A DNA stretch of 64,000 bases, from contig NZ_LT629732.1 of the NCBI RefSeq assembly GCF_900104745.1, forward strand, positions 2,901,981 to 2,965,980. Direction: 5' to 3'. The translations under genes were made by a program, and so were the position numbers. Shown here one piece after another: positions 16,413 through 24,571 of this stretch (position 1 is its first letter; the number at the start of each line of letters is the position of its first letter). The notes below the pieces were generated by a model. The model saw only the letters and a list, made by a program, of their open reading frames with translations, was not told where the DNA came from and did not search any database. The DNA comes from Actinopolymorpha singaporensis (lineage in GTDB: Bacteria > Actinomycetota > Actinomycetes > Propionibacteriales > Actinopolymorphaceae).

Positions 16413-17405
16413 ATGCACGTGCCGTTGTGGGTGTGGGTGGTCACGGTCCTCGCGATCACCGCGATCATCGTCGCAGACCTGATCTGGGCCGACCGCCGCC
16501 CGCACACGGTGAGCATGCGCGAGGCGACGCTCTGGGTCCTGCTCTACGTCGGTCTCGCCGGCGCGTTCTGCCTGGGCCTGCTGCTCACCGCCGGGTCCCG
16601 GCCGGCCGGTGAGTTCCTCGCCGGCTACATCACCGAATACAGCCTCAGCGTGGACAACCTGTTCGTCTTCGTCATCCTGCTGTCGCGGTTCGCCGTACCC
16701 GCCGTCAGCCAGCACAAGGTGCTGCTCATCGGCATCGCGATCTCCCTGGTCCTGCGCGCGGCGTTCATCGCCGCCGGCACCGCGGCCGTGCACGCGTTCG
16801 AGTGGGTGTTCTACATCTTCGGCGCGCTGCTCATCTACACCGCGATCAAGCTGGTCATGCAGGGCGACGACGAGGAGGAGGAGGACTTCCACAACGGCCG
16901 CATCGTCCGGCTGATGCGGCGGGTGGTACCCACGTCGGGGGAGTACGACGGGTCGAGGCTGACCACCCGCGTCGACGGCCGCCGGATGTTCACCCCGATG
17001 CTGGTGGTCGTCCTCGCCATCGGCGCCGCGAACGTCGTGTTCGCGCTCGACTCGATCCCCGCCATCTTCGGCCTGACCCAGGCAGGGTTCCTGGTCTTCA
17101 CCGCCAACGCGTTCGCGCTGATGGGGCTGCGCCAGCTGTACTTCCTGCTCGGCGGCCTGCTCGACCGGCTGATCTACCTCAGTTACGGCCTGGCCGTGGT
17201 CCTCGGCTTCATCGGCGTGAAGCTCGTCCTGGAGGCGATGGAGAGCGAGGGGCTGAACGACATCGGCCCGGTCCACCTGCCGCACATCGGGATCGTGGCG
17301 TCGCTGGCGTTCATCGCCGCGACACTCACCGTGACCAGCGTCGCCAGCGTGGCCGGCTCCCGGGCGCGGACCCGCGAGCCCGAGCCCGCACGCTGGAACG
17401 ACTGA
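16413..17405 (+). CDS. TerC/Alx family membrane protein, probable Mn2+ exporter
   Basis: This 330-residue protein has about nine membrane helices. The TerC-typical segment EYSLSVDNLFVFVIL (about residues 73-87) has the acidic residues thought to bind metal, and a second conserved block FALDSIPAIFGLT lies near 210. TerC/Alx proteins are now linked to manganese export and to metalation of exported proteins, which fits the manganese riboswitch immediately upstream. The ATG follows GGAGG with 6-nt spacing. The cytoplasmic loop with five consecutive acidic residues (EEEED) is also usual for the family. Confidence 0.92.
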   Translation: MHVPLWVWVVTVLAITAIIVADLIWADRRPHTVSMREATLWVLLYVGLAGAFCLGLLLTAGSRPAGEFLAGYITEYSLSVDNLFVFVILLSRFAVPAVSQHKVLLIGIAISLVLRAAFIAAGTAAVHAFEWVFYIFGALLIYTAIKLVMQGDDEEEEDFHNGRIVRLMRRVVPTSGEYDGSRLTTRVDGRRMFTPMLVVVLAIGAANVVFALDSIPAIFGLTQAGFLVFTANAFALMGLRQLYFLLGGLLDRLIYLSYGLAVVLGFIGVKLVLEAMESEGLNDIGPVHLPHIGIVASLAFIAATLTVTSVASVAGSRARTREPEPARWND

Positions 17406-17594
17406 CCGCCGGCTGAGTTCCTGGTCCCGACCGCGGCGGCCAATCCGCGCCCGCGGCTGCCTCGAACCACCTGTGGCGGGGAAGCCGCCGGGGGCGACCG
17501 CGCGGCGCGCGGGCCGGTCGAGGGGTGCGGCCCGCGCGTGCGCGCGAGCGCACGAGCCGGATACTGCGTCCGAGCCGACGTGATCGGATCAGGC

Positions 17595-17610
17595 TAGGCT
17601 CCCTCCAGTG
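17595..17610 (+). promoter_or_regulatory. Leaderless-type promoter for the diguanylate cyclase
   Basis: TAGGCT (17595-17600) lies 7 nt before the GTG at 17608, and no Shine-Dalgarno precedes the start. This hexamer is the same as that in front of the MFS gene. Confidence 0.55.
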
Positions 17611-19482
17611 ATCGAACGACCGCGTGGGGGCGCTGTGGACGAGGAGCACGGCCTGCGGCAACGACTCGACGCGTTCAGGATGCTGCATCGGGTCAGCCGG
17701 GAGCTCAGCTCGGCCCGCGACCTGTCGGCGACCCTGCAGTTCCTGGTGGACAGCGTGGTGAGCAGCCTCGGGTTCGGGGTGGCCGCCATCAACGTCGTCC
17801 ACGGCGACAGCCTGCGGGTGGCGGCGGTGGCCGGCCCGCCCGACGTCCGCGCCGCGCTGGAGGGTCAGAGCGGCCCGCGCGACGCGTGGGAGGACCTGCT
17901 CGCCTCGGCCGTGCCGTGGGGCACCCTGCGGTTCGTCCCGCACGGCGTCGAGGTGCCGTCGGAGGTGCCGGTGTGGGTCTCCGACGAGGGCGGCGCGGCG
18001 GAGACGCCCGGTGCGTGGCACCCTGAGGACGCCCTGGTCGCCCCGCTGTACGCCCCGGACGGCGAGCTGGTCGGCGTCCTCAGCGTCGACCTGCCGCTGG
18101 ACGGCCGGGTACCCGGCGAGCTGCAGCGGGAGCTGCTGGAGATGTTCGCCGCCCAGGCCGCCGTCGCCGTCGACAACGCCCGGCTGCACTCCGAGGTCCT
18201 GTCCACGATGGAGCGGCTGGAGCAGGAGCACCGGGCGCTGCAGGCCAGCGAGGAGAGCTTCCGGCAGGTCTTCGAGAGCGCACCGAGCGGGATGGCCGTG
18301 GTCAGCCTGGCCGCCGCGGACGAGGGAGAGCTGCGCCGGGTGAACGCCGCGCTGTGCCACATGCTCGACTACTCCGACCAGGAGCTGCGCAGGCGCGGGC
18401 TGGCCGAGGTCACCCATCCGAAGGACCGGCACCTGTGGTCGAACGCCCGCCGGACCTACCGCGGCGACCTGCGAATGGTGCGGCGCGACGGCCGGGTGGT
18501 GTGGGTGTCCACCAACTGTTCGGTGGTGGTCGACGCCACCGGCGTACCCGACTTCAAGCTCGTCCACCTTGAGGACGTCAGCGAGCGCCACGACCGTGAG
18601 GAGCAGCTGGCCCACCTCGCCGCCCACGACCCGCTGACCGGGTTGTCCAACCGTGTCGAGCTGCGGTCCCGGCTGCACCAGCTGGTCGCCGAGCGTCGCG
18701 ACGTGTGCGTGCTGTTCTGCGACATCGACCGGTTCAAGCACATCAACGACCAGTACGGCCACGAGGTCGGTGACGTGGTGCTGGTCGAGGTGGCGAGGCG
18801 GCTGCGGGCACTGGTCCGCAAGCACGACGTGGTGGCGCGGATCGGCGGTGACGAGTTCGTCCTCGCCCTGCGCGACACGACCGAGGAGGAAGCGACCGTT
18901 CTCGCCCGCCGGCTGGCCGCCGACGTCCGCCGCCCGGTCCGGTTCGGGCAGCGCGAGGTCCAGGTCGCGGTCAGCATCGGGCTCGGCGCGTCCACAGCCG
19001 GGGCGGACAGCGTGGACGAGTTGCTGCGTACGGCCGACCAGGCGATGTACCGCGTGAAGCTGCTGCACACCTATGGCGGCGTGGACGCGCCCGGCACCGA
19101 CTCCATCCAGGCTGTCGATGGCGACGCTCCGGACGGCGACGCTCCCGACGGCGACGGTCCGGCCGGCCACGAAGGCGCGGCTGTCCACGAGGGCGCGTCC
19201 GCCCGCGACGGCTCGGTCGCTCACGAGCCCGGTTCCGTGGTCGTCGGCGAGCACGACACCTCGTTGGTCCAGGCGCCAGCCGCACCAGCCGCACTCGCAG
19301 AGACCGCCGTGCCCGCGGACCAGCAGGTACCCGCCGCGGGCAAGGTCGTCGCGTTGGGTGGCCCCATGCACCGAGGCGGTGCGGGCAGCCCGCAGACGGT
19401 GGCTCCCGCGGCGGGCCCGGCGGTGGACTCCATGGATGATCTTCGACCTCGACCCAGTGCGGGTGCCTCGCTGCGGCAGTGA
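17608..19482 (+). CDS. GAF-PAS-GGDEF diguanylate cyclase
   Basis: This 624-residue soluble protein has a GAF domain at about 20-190, a PAS domain at about 210-325 (SFRQVFESAPSGMAVV) and a GGDEF domain at about 335-490. The catalytic GGDEF motif near residue 413 is intact. An RKHD exactly five residues upstream is a canonical inhibitory I-site (RxxD), so it should make cyclic di-GMP with product feedback. There is no EAL domain. The last 130 residues are disordered, Ala/Pro/Asp-rich with DGDAPDGD repeats. The signal sensed is unknown. The GTG start is supported by a leaderless -10 element. Confidence 0.9.
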   Translation: MIERPRGGAVDEEHGLRQRLDAFRMLHRVSRELSSARDLSATLQFLVDSVVSSLGFGVAAINVVHGDSLRVAAVAGPPDVRAALEGQSGPRDAWEDLLASAVPWGTLRFVPHGVEVPSEVPVWVSDEGGAAETPGAWHPEDALVAPLYAPDGELVGVLSVDLPLDGRVPGELQRELLEMFAAQAAVAVDNARLHSEVLSTMERLEQEHRALQASEESFRQVFESAPSGMAVVSLAAADEGELRRVNAALCHMLDYSDQELRRRGLAEVTHPKDRHLWSNARRTYRGDLRMVRRDGRVVWVSTNCSVVVDATGVPDFKLVHLEDVSERHDREEQLAHLAAHDPLTGLSNRVELRSRLHQLVAERRDVCVLFCDIDRFKHINDQYGHEVGDVVLVEVARRLRALVRKHDVVARIGGDEFVLALRDTTEEEATVLARRLAADVRRPVRFGQREVQVAVSIGLGASTAGADSVDELLRTADQAMYRVKLLHTYGGVDAPGTDSIQAVDGDAPDGDAPDGDGPAGHEGAAVHEGASARDGSVAHEPGSVVVGEHDTSLVQAPAAPAALAETAVPADQQVPAAGKVVALGGPMHRGGAGSPQTVAPAAGPAVDSMDDLRPRPSAGASLRQ

Positions 19483-19498
19483 GATCGTTTCGGCGGTG

Positions 19499-20266
19499 AT
19501 GGGACATACGCACGCCGTCTGTGGGATGGCCGTCGGTGCCGTGGCTCTGCCGCTGGTACCCCACGACCGGATGGCCGGTCAGCTCGCCTGGGTCGCCTGC
19601 TGCGGCGGCATGGCACTTCTTCCGGACCTGGACCACCACTCATCGACCGTGACCCGGATGTGGGGTCCGCTGTCCCGCGCCCTGGGTGTCGTCGTCTGCT
19701 GGCTCGGCCGCGGACATCGCGGCGGGACCCACGACTTCGTCGTCGCACCGCTGTTCTGGGCGCTGCTGGTCTTCCTGGCCGGGCTGAACCAGTGGACTCT
19801 GATGGCCGTACTCGCCCTCGCCGTCGGGTTGGCGCTGCGGGCGTGCCACTTCGTGATTCCCGGCCAGTACGAGAAGTCCTGGCCGATCAACCTGCTGGTC
19901 TCCGCCGGTGCCGGCTGGTGGCTGGTCCGCAACGGCGCGGCTGCCGACGCGAGTTGGCTGCCGTTCGCCGCGATGGTGGGTGTGCTGGTGCACATCGGTG
20001 CGGACGCGCTCACCGTCGGGTCGATTCCCAAGCCGTTCAGCTGGCTGGACGGGCGGCCCAACCGGATGGGGAGCGGCCCGCTGACCACGGGTCGGTGGTA
20101 CGAACACGTGCTCGCGCTGGCGATGGTGGTGGTGACGTTCGCCGGGTTGTACGCCCACGTCCCGCGCGTCACCGCGCTCGTGGACCGCATCAGCGGTTCG
20201 GTCGCCACAACGATCGGCGCGGCCGGCCCGGTTGGAACTCGGGCGGCCGCGCCGGAAGTTTGGTGA
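19499..20266 (+). CDS. YdjM/DUF457-like membrane-bound metal-dependent hydrolase
   Basis: This 255-residue membrane protein starts at the ATG 16 bp after the cyclase stop; a GTG one codon earlier is possible. It begins MGHTHAVCGM, and the conserved LLPDLDHHSST segment (about residues 42-52) and HRGGTHDF (about 78-85) carry the His/Asp residues that define the YdjM/LexA-regulated membrane hydrolase family. Several hydrophobic helices follow. The biochemical activity of the family is unknown. It follows the cyclase closely and could be co-transcribed with it. Confidence 0.82.
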   Translation: MGHTHAVCGMAVGAVALPLVPHDRMAGQLAWVACCGGMALLPDLDHHSSTVTRMWGPLSRALGVVVCWLGRGHRGGTHDFVVAPLFWALLVFLAGLNQWTLMAVLALAVGLALRACHFVIPGQYEKSWPINLLVSAGAGWWLVRNGAAADASWLPFAAMVGVLVHIGADALTVGSIPKPFSWLDGRPNRMGSGPLTTGRWYEHVLALAMVVVTFAGLYAHVPRVTALVDRISGSVATTIGAAGPVGTRAAAPEVW

Positions 20267-20300
20267 GCCGAACTAAGGGCCCGGCTCGAAGATGATGCTA

Positions 20301-20346
20301 GCCCCATCGGGGCCTTACGTCGATGGGTAGTCGGCGACTTGCCGAC
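20301..20346. terminator. Tandem hairpins between convergent genes
   Basis: GCCCC-ATC-GGGGC (20301-20313) and GTCGGC-GACTT-GCCGAC (20330-20346) are two stem-loops in the gap between the membrane hydrolase and the DeoR regulator. They are probably transcription end sites. Confidence 0.55.
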
Positions 20347-20378
20347 AACCCGCGCGACCGGCGAGAGACCGCCCACCG

Positions 20379-21203
20379 TCAGGCGACGACGAGCTCGACA
20401 CCGGCGTCGGTGCACTGCCGGGCGAGGTCGTCGTGGTGCCGGTCGGTGACGATCGCGTCGACCCGGTCCAGGTCGCAGACCTTGCGGAAGTCGTGCGCGC
20501 CGACCTTCGTGTGGTCCATCGCCACGATCACCCGGCGGGCCTGGTCCATCACCGCGTTCTTCAGCTCGGCCTCGGCGACGTCGGACACGGTGAACCCGGC
20601 CGTGGACAGCCCGGTCACCCCGATGAACGCGGTGTTGACGGTGAACTGCCGTACCGCCTCCAGGGCCAGCGGGCCGACGAAGCAGCCGCCGAGCGTGCGG
20701 TACTGCCCGCCGAGCACGGTGTGCCGGACGGTGGGTACGTCGGCCAGCACCTGCGCCACGCCGACGGCGTTGGTGAGCACGTTCACCTGCCGCGGGTGAC
20801 GGCCCTCAGCGGGCTCGCCCCGACCGCCGGCCGGCCCGGTGAGCGCGAGCCGCAGTTCCTCGGTGAGTGCCAGGATCGTCGTCCCGCTGTCGAGGTAGAC
20901 GGCGTCGCCGTCGGCGATCCGGGCCAGGCACGCCTTCGCGATGGCCCGCTTGCCCTCGACGTTGTGCCGGGCCCGGGTGGCCAGCTCGGGGTCGTACGTC
21001 GGGCGGACAGCGAGCGCACCGCCGTGCGTACGCCGCAGCAGGTGCTGGCGGTCCAGGTCGGCGATGTCCTTGCGGACGGTGGGCTCGGCGACCCCGAGTA
21101 GGTCGGCGAGCTCGGCCACCCGCACCCGGCCGCGGGACTCGACCAGCTCGAGGATGTGGGTACGGCGTTCCTCGGTGAACGCCCTGCTGCCGGGCCCGGT
21201 CAT
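20379..21203 (-). CDS. DeoR/GlpR family transcriptional regulator
   Basis: This 274-residue protein has the DeoR-type winged helix at residues 10-65 (RRTHILELVESRGRVRVAEL and the signature RRTHGGALAV). It is followed by a sugar-phosphate-sensing DeoRC domain with the DSGTT and KVGAHDF-type segments. It is the last gene of a leftward operon with a sugar isomerase and a Gfo/Idh oxidoreductase, overlapping the isomerase by four bases. It likely senses a phosphosugar of that pathway and represses the divergent promoter region at 23203-23340, which carries helically phased TTCGG repeats. Confidence 0.9.
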   Translation of the reverse strand: MTGPGSRAFTEERRTHILELVESRGRVRVAELADLLGVAEPTVRKDIADLDRQHLLRRTHGGALAVRPTYDPELATRARHNVEGKRAIAKACLARIADGDAVYLDSGTTILALTEELRLALTGPAGGRGEPAEGRHPRQVNVLTNAVGVAQVLADVPTVRHTVLGGQYRTLGGCFVGPLALEAVRQFTVNTAFIGVTGLSTAGFTVSDVAEAELKNAVMDQARRVIVAMDHTKVGAHDFRKVCDLDRVDAIVTDRHHDDLARQCTDAGVELVVA

Positions 21204-22099
21204 CGTGCAGGCTCGTGGGCGCGCAGGAAATCACGTACCCGCGGCACGTCGTCCTCGGTGGCGTCCTGAACGATGACCGGCACCCGGCGGGGGAGCGCCG
21301 CGTGCAGCGCGAGCACGAGGTCGTAGTCGAGCAGCCCTGTGCCCGCGGCCGCGTAGCCCGAGGTCACCACGTCCTTGGCGTGCAGGCCCACGACCGAGTC
21401 GCCGAGCGTGTCGAATGCCGCGGTGAGAATGCGTTTCTGGTGACCTGCGGTGGCCGGGTCCAGGAGGTTCGCCGGGTCGAGGACGATGCCGACGAGGTGG
21501 GCGTCGGAGCCGAGCTCGGTCAGCAGCCGCCGGGCCCGGGCGGCGTCGGTGACGACGTTGCCGGGTTCGGGTTCCACGCCGAGCCGGACGCCGGCCCCCT
21601 CCGCGGCGGGCAGCAGGACGTCGAGCGTCTCGCGCAGGTCCTGCCAGGCCGCCGGCTCGTCGTTGCCCGGGTGCCGGCGCCAGATGTCGTCCGGGTCGCG
21701 GGTGCCCGTGCACAGGGTCACGACCTCGGCGCCGAGCCGGGCGGCGTACGGGATGAACGCGGCCGCGGCGGCCGTCTGGCGCCGCCGGGTGGAGAGGTCG
21801 GGATGGATCGTGTTGTACGTCGCGGACACGCCCCAGATCCGTACGCCCGCGGCGGCGAAGTCGGCCGCGACCCGCGCGTAGTCGAGCGGGCCGTCGGGAT
21901 GGCCTGCGCCGGTCGGCGGGTAGGGGATGGTCGGCCGGCCGAAGGCGGAGAGGTTCAGCTGGGTCGTGGTGAAGCCGTGCGCGGCGACGGCCGCGGCGAC
22001 CTCGGCCGCGGTCGGCCGGGGGAAGGTACGCGCGAAGATGCCCAGCTCGGCAGGATCGTGTACGGCATCGCGCGCGGGGGTGGTCACGGTGTCACTCAC
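21200..22099 (-). CDS. Sugar phosphate isomerase/epimerase (xylose isomerase-like TIM barrel)
   Basis: This 299-residue TIM-barrel protein is of the AP-endonuclease-2/IolE group. Metal-site segments are seen as LGVEPEPGNVV (about residue 167), IVLDPANLL and VGLHAKDVV. It overlaps both neighbours by four bases (ATGA), so translation is coupled between the oxidoreductase and the DeoR regulator. It probably interconverts a ketose or keto-inositol intermediate made by the oxidoreductase; the exact substrate is not evident. Confidence 0.85.
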   Translation of the reverse strand: MSDTVTTPARDAVHDPAELGIFARTFPRPTAAEVAAAVAAHGFTTTQLNLSAFGRPTIPYPPTGAGHPDGPLDYARVAADFAAAGVRIWGVSATYNTIHPDLSTRRRQTAAAAAFIPYAARLGAEVVTLCTGTRDPDDIWRRHPGNDEPAAWQDLRETLDVLLPAAEGAGVRLGVEPEPGNVVTDAARARRLLTELGSDAHLVGIVLDPANLLDPATAGHQKRILTAAFDTLGDSVVGLHAKDVVTSGYAAAGTGLLDYDLVLALHAALPRRVPVIVQDATEDDVPRVRDFLRAHEPAR

Positions 22100-23202
22100 G
22101 GGGCGACCTCCTTGCCGTCGGCGGCGGCGCTGTCCCGGACCGCCTCGATCAGCCGCAGGGCGGTCACGCCGTCCGCGCCGGAGGGGTTGGCCGGTTCGTC
22201 CGCCGCGATCGCCGCGGCGAACGCCTCCAGCTGCAGCTGGTACGGATCGGCGGCGCCGAACACGGGGCTACGGGTCTCGCCGTCGCGTTCCAGGTGCACC
22301 CGCACGGTGCTGGCCTGGCGGAAGAACGGGAACGTCGACCGGATGCTGACCTGGCCGTACTCGCCGTGGATGTCCATGCCTTCGGCGTAGTCCGCGTGGA
22401 TGTCGGCAGTGATCTCGAACGACGCCAGCCCGCCGCCGGGCAGCCGTCCGGTCCCGTGCCAGCTGCAGTCGCGCCCGTGACCGGCGAACTGCGCCCGCAC
22501 CGTGGACGGGACCCCGACGAGGTTGGCGAGGGCGTCGAAGACGTGCGCGCCGTGGGTGTTCAGCAGGTAGTGCGCCCGGTCGGCCTTGAACCCCGCCTCG
22601 GTCCGGCGAACGTCCTCGTCCACCACCATGGCGGGGAACAGCGCCGCCTCCGTCGGAGGACGCAACCGGGACTGGATGCGGTACCAGCTGCTGACGCTGA
22701 GCAGGGTGCCGAGCCGCGGCACGGCCGCGCGCGCGTACGCGATCCCCGGGTCGTGCCGCCGCATCGCACCGACCTGCAGCTTGAGGCCCTTCGCGTCCGC
22801 CAGGTCGGCGAGCTCCGCCGCCTGGGTACTCGTGGCCGCCGCGGGCTTCTCCACCAGGACGTGCGCGCCGGCGTTCAGGGCGGCGGTGACCACGGGGTGG
22901 TGGAACCGGTCGGGAACGGCGACCAGCACCGCGTCCGGGCGCGTCGCGCGGAGCAGATCCTCGACGGTGGCGAAGGCGGGAACGTCGTACTTCGCCGCCA
23001 CTCCCTGCGCCAGTCGCGAGCTGGTGTCGCCGACGCCGACCAGCGTGAGCGCTCCGGTCTTTGCGATCGCGGGCAGGTGGACGGCCTGGCTGATCCGGCC
23101 GCAGCCGATCACCCCGAGCCGCAAGGCGGGAGCGGGCGTGGCTCCGGATTCGGGCGAAGGCGGCGGCGTGGGTGGAGGCGGCGGAGCGGCGGGACTCGTC
23201 AT
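22096..23202 (-). CDS. Gfo/Idh/MocA family oxidoreductase
   Basis: This 368-residue protein has a Pro-rich N-terminal stretch of about 28 residues and then the Rossmann start LRLGVIGCGRISQAVHL. The conserved EKPAA motif near residue 118 holds the catalytic-site Lys. It is the first gene of the leftward operon with the isomerase and DeoR regulator. It likely oxidises a sugar or polyol using NAD(P). The second Gfo/Idh gene at 10158 belongs to a different cluster and is not a near copy. Confidence 0.86.
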   Translation of the reverse strand: MTSPAAPPPPPTPPPSPESGATPAPALRLGVIGCGRISQAVHLPAIAKTGALTLVGVGDTSSRLAQGVAAKYDVPAFATVEDLLRATRPDAVLVAVPDRFHHPVVTAALNAGAHVLVEKPAAATSTQAAELADLADAKGLKLQVGAMRRHDPGIAYARAAVPRLGTLLSVSSWYRIQSRLRPPTEAALFPAMVVDEDVRRTEAGFKADRAHYLLNTHGAHVFDALANLVGVPSTVRAQFAGHGRDCSWHGTGRLPGGGLASFEITADIHADYAEGMDIHGEYGQVSIRSTFPFFRQASTVRVHLERDGETRSPVFGAADPYQLQLEAFAAAIAADEPANPSGADGVTALRLIEAVRDSAAADGKEVAP

Positions 23203-23340
23203 CCGGGTACCCTTCGTTTCGGGTCGCTTCGGTCAGTTTCGGTTTCCGACCTGAACCGAGTCTAAGCGAAAAGTCGTGCAGTCGGCGACCCGGCCGTCCG
23301 AGGTGAAACCGAACCTCTTCCCTCACCGAAGGAGACCTCC
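23203..23340. promoter_or_regulatory. Divergent control region with phased TTCGG repeats (DeoR operator candidate)
   Basis: Three copies of YTTCGG start at 23217, 23227 and 23237, exactly 10 bp apart, and a fourth, TTTCCG, follows at 23243. Inverted copies (AAACCGAA at 23306-23313 and ACCGAAG near 23325) lie near the rightward gene. TAGACT on the minus strand (23264-23259) is a good -10 for the leftward operon, which places the repeats just downstream of its transcription start, a usual repressor position. Confidence 0.6.
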
Positions 23341-24078
23341 GTGGAGGCCTACGTATCGCTCTGGTCCGCCGACCTGCTCGACCTCCGGGCCGCCGTCGAC
23401 GGGCTCGCCGAGGTCGCCGACGGGTTCCACTTGGACGTGTTCGACGGGCACGCCGTGCCGGACCTGCTCTTCGGCCCCGACCTGGTGGCCGCGCTGCGCG
23501 CCCGCACCGACGCGCTGCTGGACGTCCACCTGATGGTCGCCCACCCCGACGACTGGATCGACCGGTTCGCCGACGCGGGTGCGGAGCTGATCACCGTGCA
23601 CGCCGGCGCCTGCCCCGACGTTCGTACGACCCTGCGGACCATCCGGTCCCGCGGCGTGCGGGCCGGGCTCGGCCTGGAGACGCACGAAGCCACCGGTCAC
23701 GCCGTCGCGCACTTCGACGACGCCGACCGGGTCCTGGTGATGGGGACCGTGGTGGGGGTGAAGGGATGCGAGCAGGACCCGGCGACGGCGGCCCGGGTCG
23801 AGGACCTGGTCGCGGCCCGTTCGGACGGCGGCACCCGTTCGGGTTCGATCCCGCGGATCGTGGTGGACGGCGGCATCCGTACTCACACAGCCCCGGCCCT
23901 GGCCCGGGCCGGTGCCGACGGGGTGGTGCCCGGCTCCCTGGTGTTCGGCGCCGACGACCCGGTGGCGGCGGTGCGGTGGCTGCACGACCTACCGGCCGGC
24001 GATGGTGCCGGGACCGGTGGTCCGTCCGGTGACACGAAATATTCACCCTCGGCGGGGGATGTGCCGTCGATCGGGTAG
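23341..24078 (+). CDS. Ribulose-phosphate 3-epimerase family protein
   Basis: This 245-residue TIM barrel starts at a GTG behind AAGGAG. Epimerase features are SLWSADLLDL (strand 1), FHLDVFDGHAVPDLLFGP (metal-site His/Asp block), LDVHLMVAHP and the late VVDGGIRTHTAP phosphate-binding block with the second catalytic Asp. It differs from true Rpe (usual MDGxFVPN replaced by FDGHAVPD), so it may act on another ketose phosphate, like the AlsE or SgcE-type paralogues. It is divergent from the DeoR operon and probably shares its regulator. The C-terminus extends into the intergenic region beyond the barrel. Confidence 0.82.
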   Translation: MEAYVSLWSADLLDLRAAVDGLAEVADGFHLDVFDGHAVPDLLFGPDLVAALRARTDALLDVHLMVAHPDDWIDRFADAGAELITVHAGACPDVRTTLRTIRSRGVRAGLGLETHEATGHAVAHFDDADRVLVMGTVVGVKGCEQDPATAARVEDLVAARSDGGTRSGSIPRIVVDGGIRTHTAPALARAGADGVVPGSLVFGADDPVAAVRWLHDLPAGDGAGTGGPSGDTKYSPSAGDVPSIG

Positions 24079-24135
24079 AGGAACTCTCGGCCGAAGTCCA
24101 CGGGTGTGCCGTGGTTTCTCGAAGAGAGGTGCACG

Positions 24136-24273
24136 ATGGGGTCCAGGTCCCGGATGAAGGACATGCGCGGCGTTCGCCGTCCGCGTCGCGCCCTGAAGGC
24201 GATGGGCATGGTGGCCGGTCTGATCTGCGTTGCTGCCGCCACCGCGGCGATGGCCCGCCGCTCGAAGCACTGA
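24136..24273 (+). CDS. 45-residue basic membrane protein
   Basis: This small gene starts at the ATG after AGAGAGG. It encodes a strongly basic N-terminus (about 22 residues with 8 Arg/Lys), one hydrophobic helix of about 20 residues (MGMVAGLICVAAATAAM) and a short basic tail ending RRSKH. It could be a small membrane-anchored peptide or a single-pass N-in protein. I recognise no family. Frame, ribosome site and charge pattern support coding. Confidence 0.5.
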   Translation: MGSRSRMKDMRGVRRPRRALKAMGMVAGLICVAAATAAMARRSKH

Positions 24274-24571
24274 ACCCGGCGAGCCGCCGACCCACCGGAT
24301 CCGCCTCGGCGCGCCGGGCCGAGCGGGTCCGGTGATCGGCCGGCGATCCGGTCGGCCGACGCGCGACTGCGTGAATCGCCGATGGCGGCAGTCGCCGACA
24401 TGTGAGCATTCGACTGGACGTCGCCGGTGGTGTCGGACAATCTGATCACGAACGATCAGCAGATCGGCGCAATCAAAAGATCGGCAGCGATCACCAGAGA
24501 CCAGCGGGCCAGGCTCGTCCGGGCCCGCTTCGCCATGTCCGGCCCCCGCGCCCGCCAGGAGGATTCGCTCG
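24274..24571. other. Intergenic region before the GDPD gene with a CTGATC inverted repeat
   Basis: This gap is less GC-rich than its surroundings and rich in GATC. A perfect inverted repeat CTGATC-N6-GATCAG lies at 24442-24459 and may be an operator. AGGAGG near 24558 serves the next gene. No gene is seen. Confidence 0.45.
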
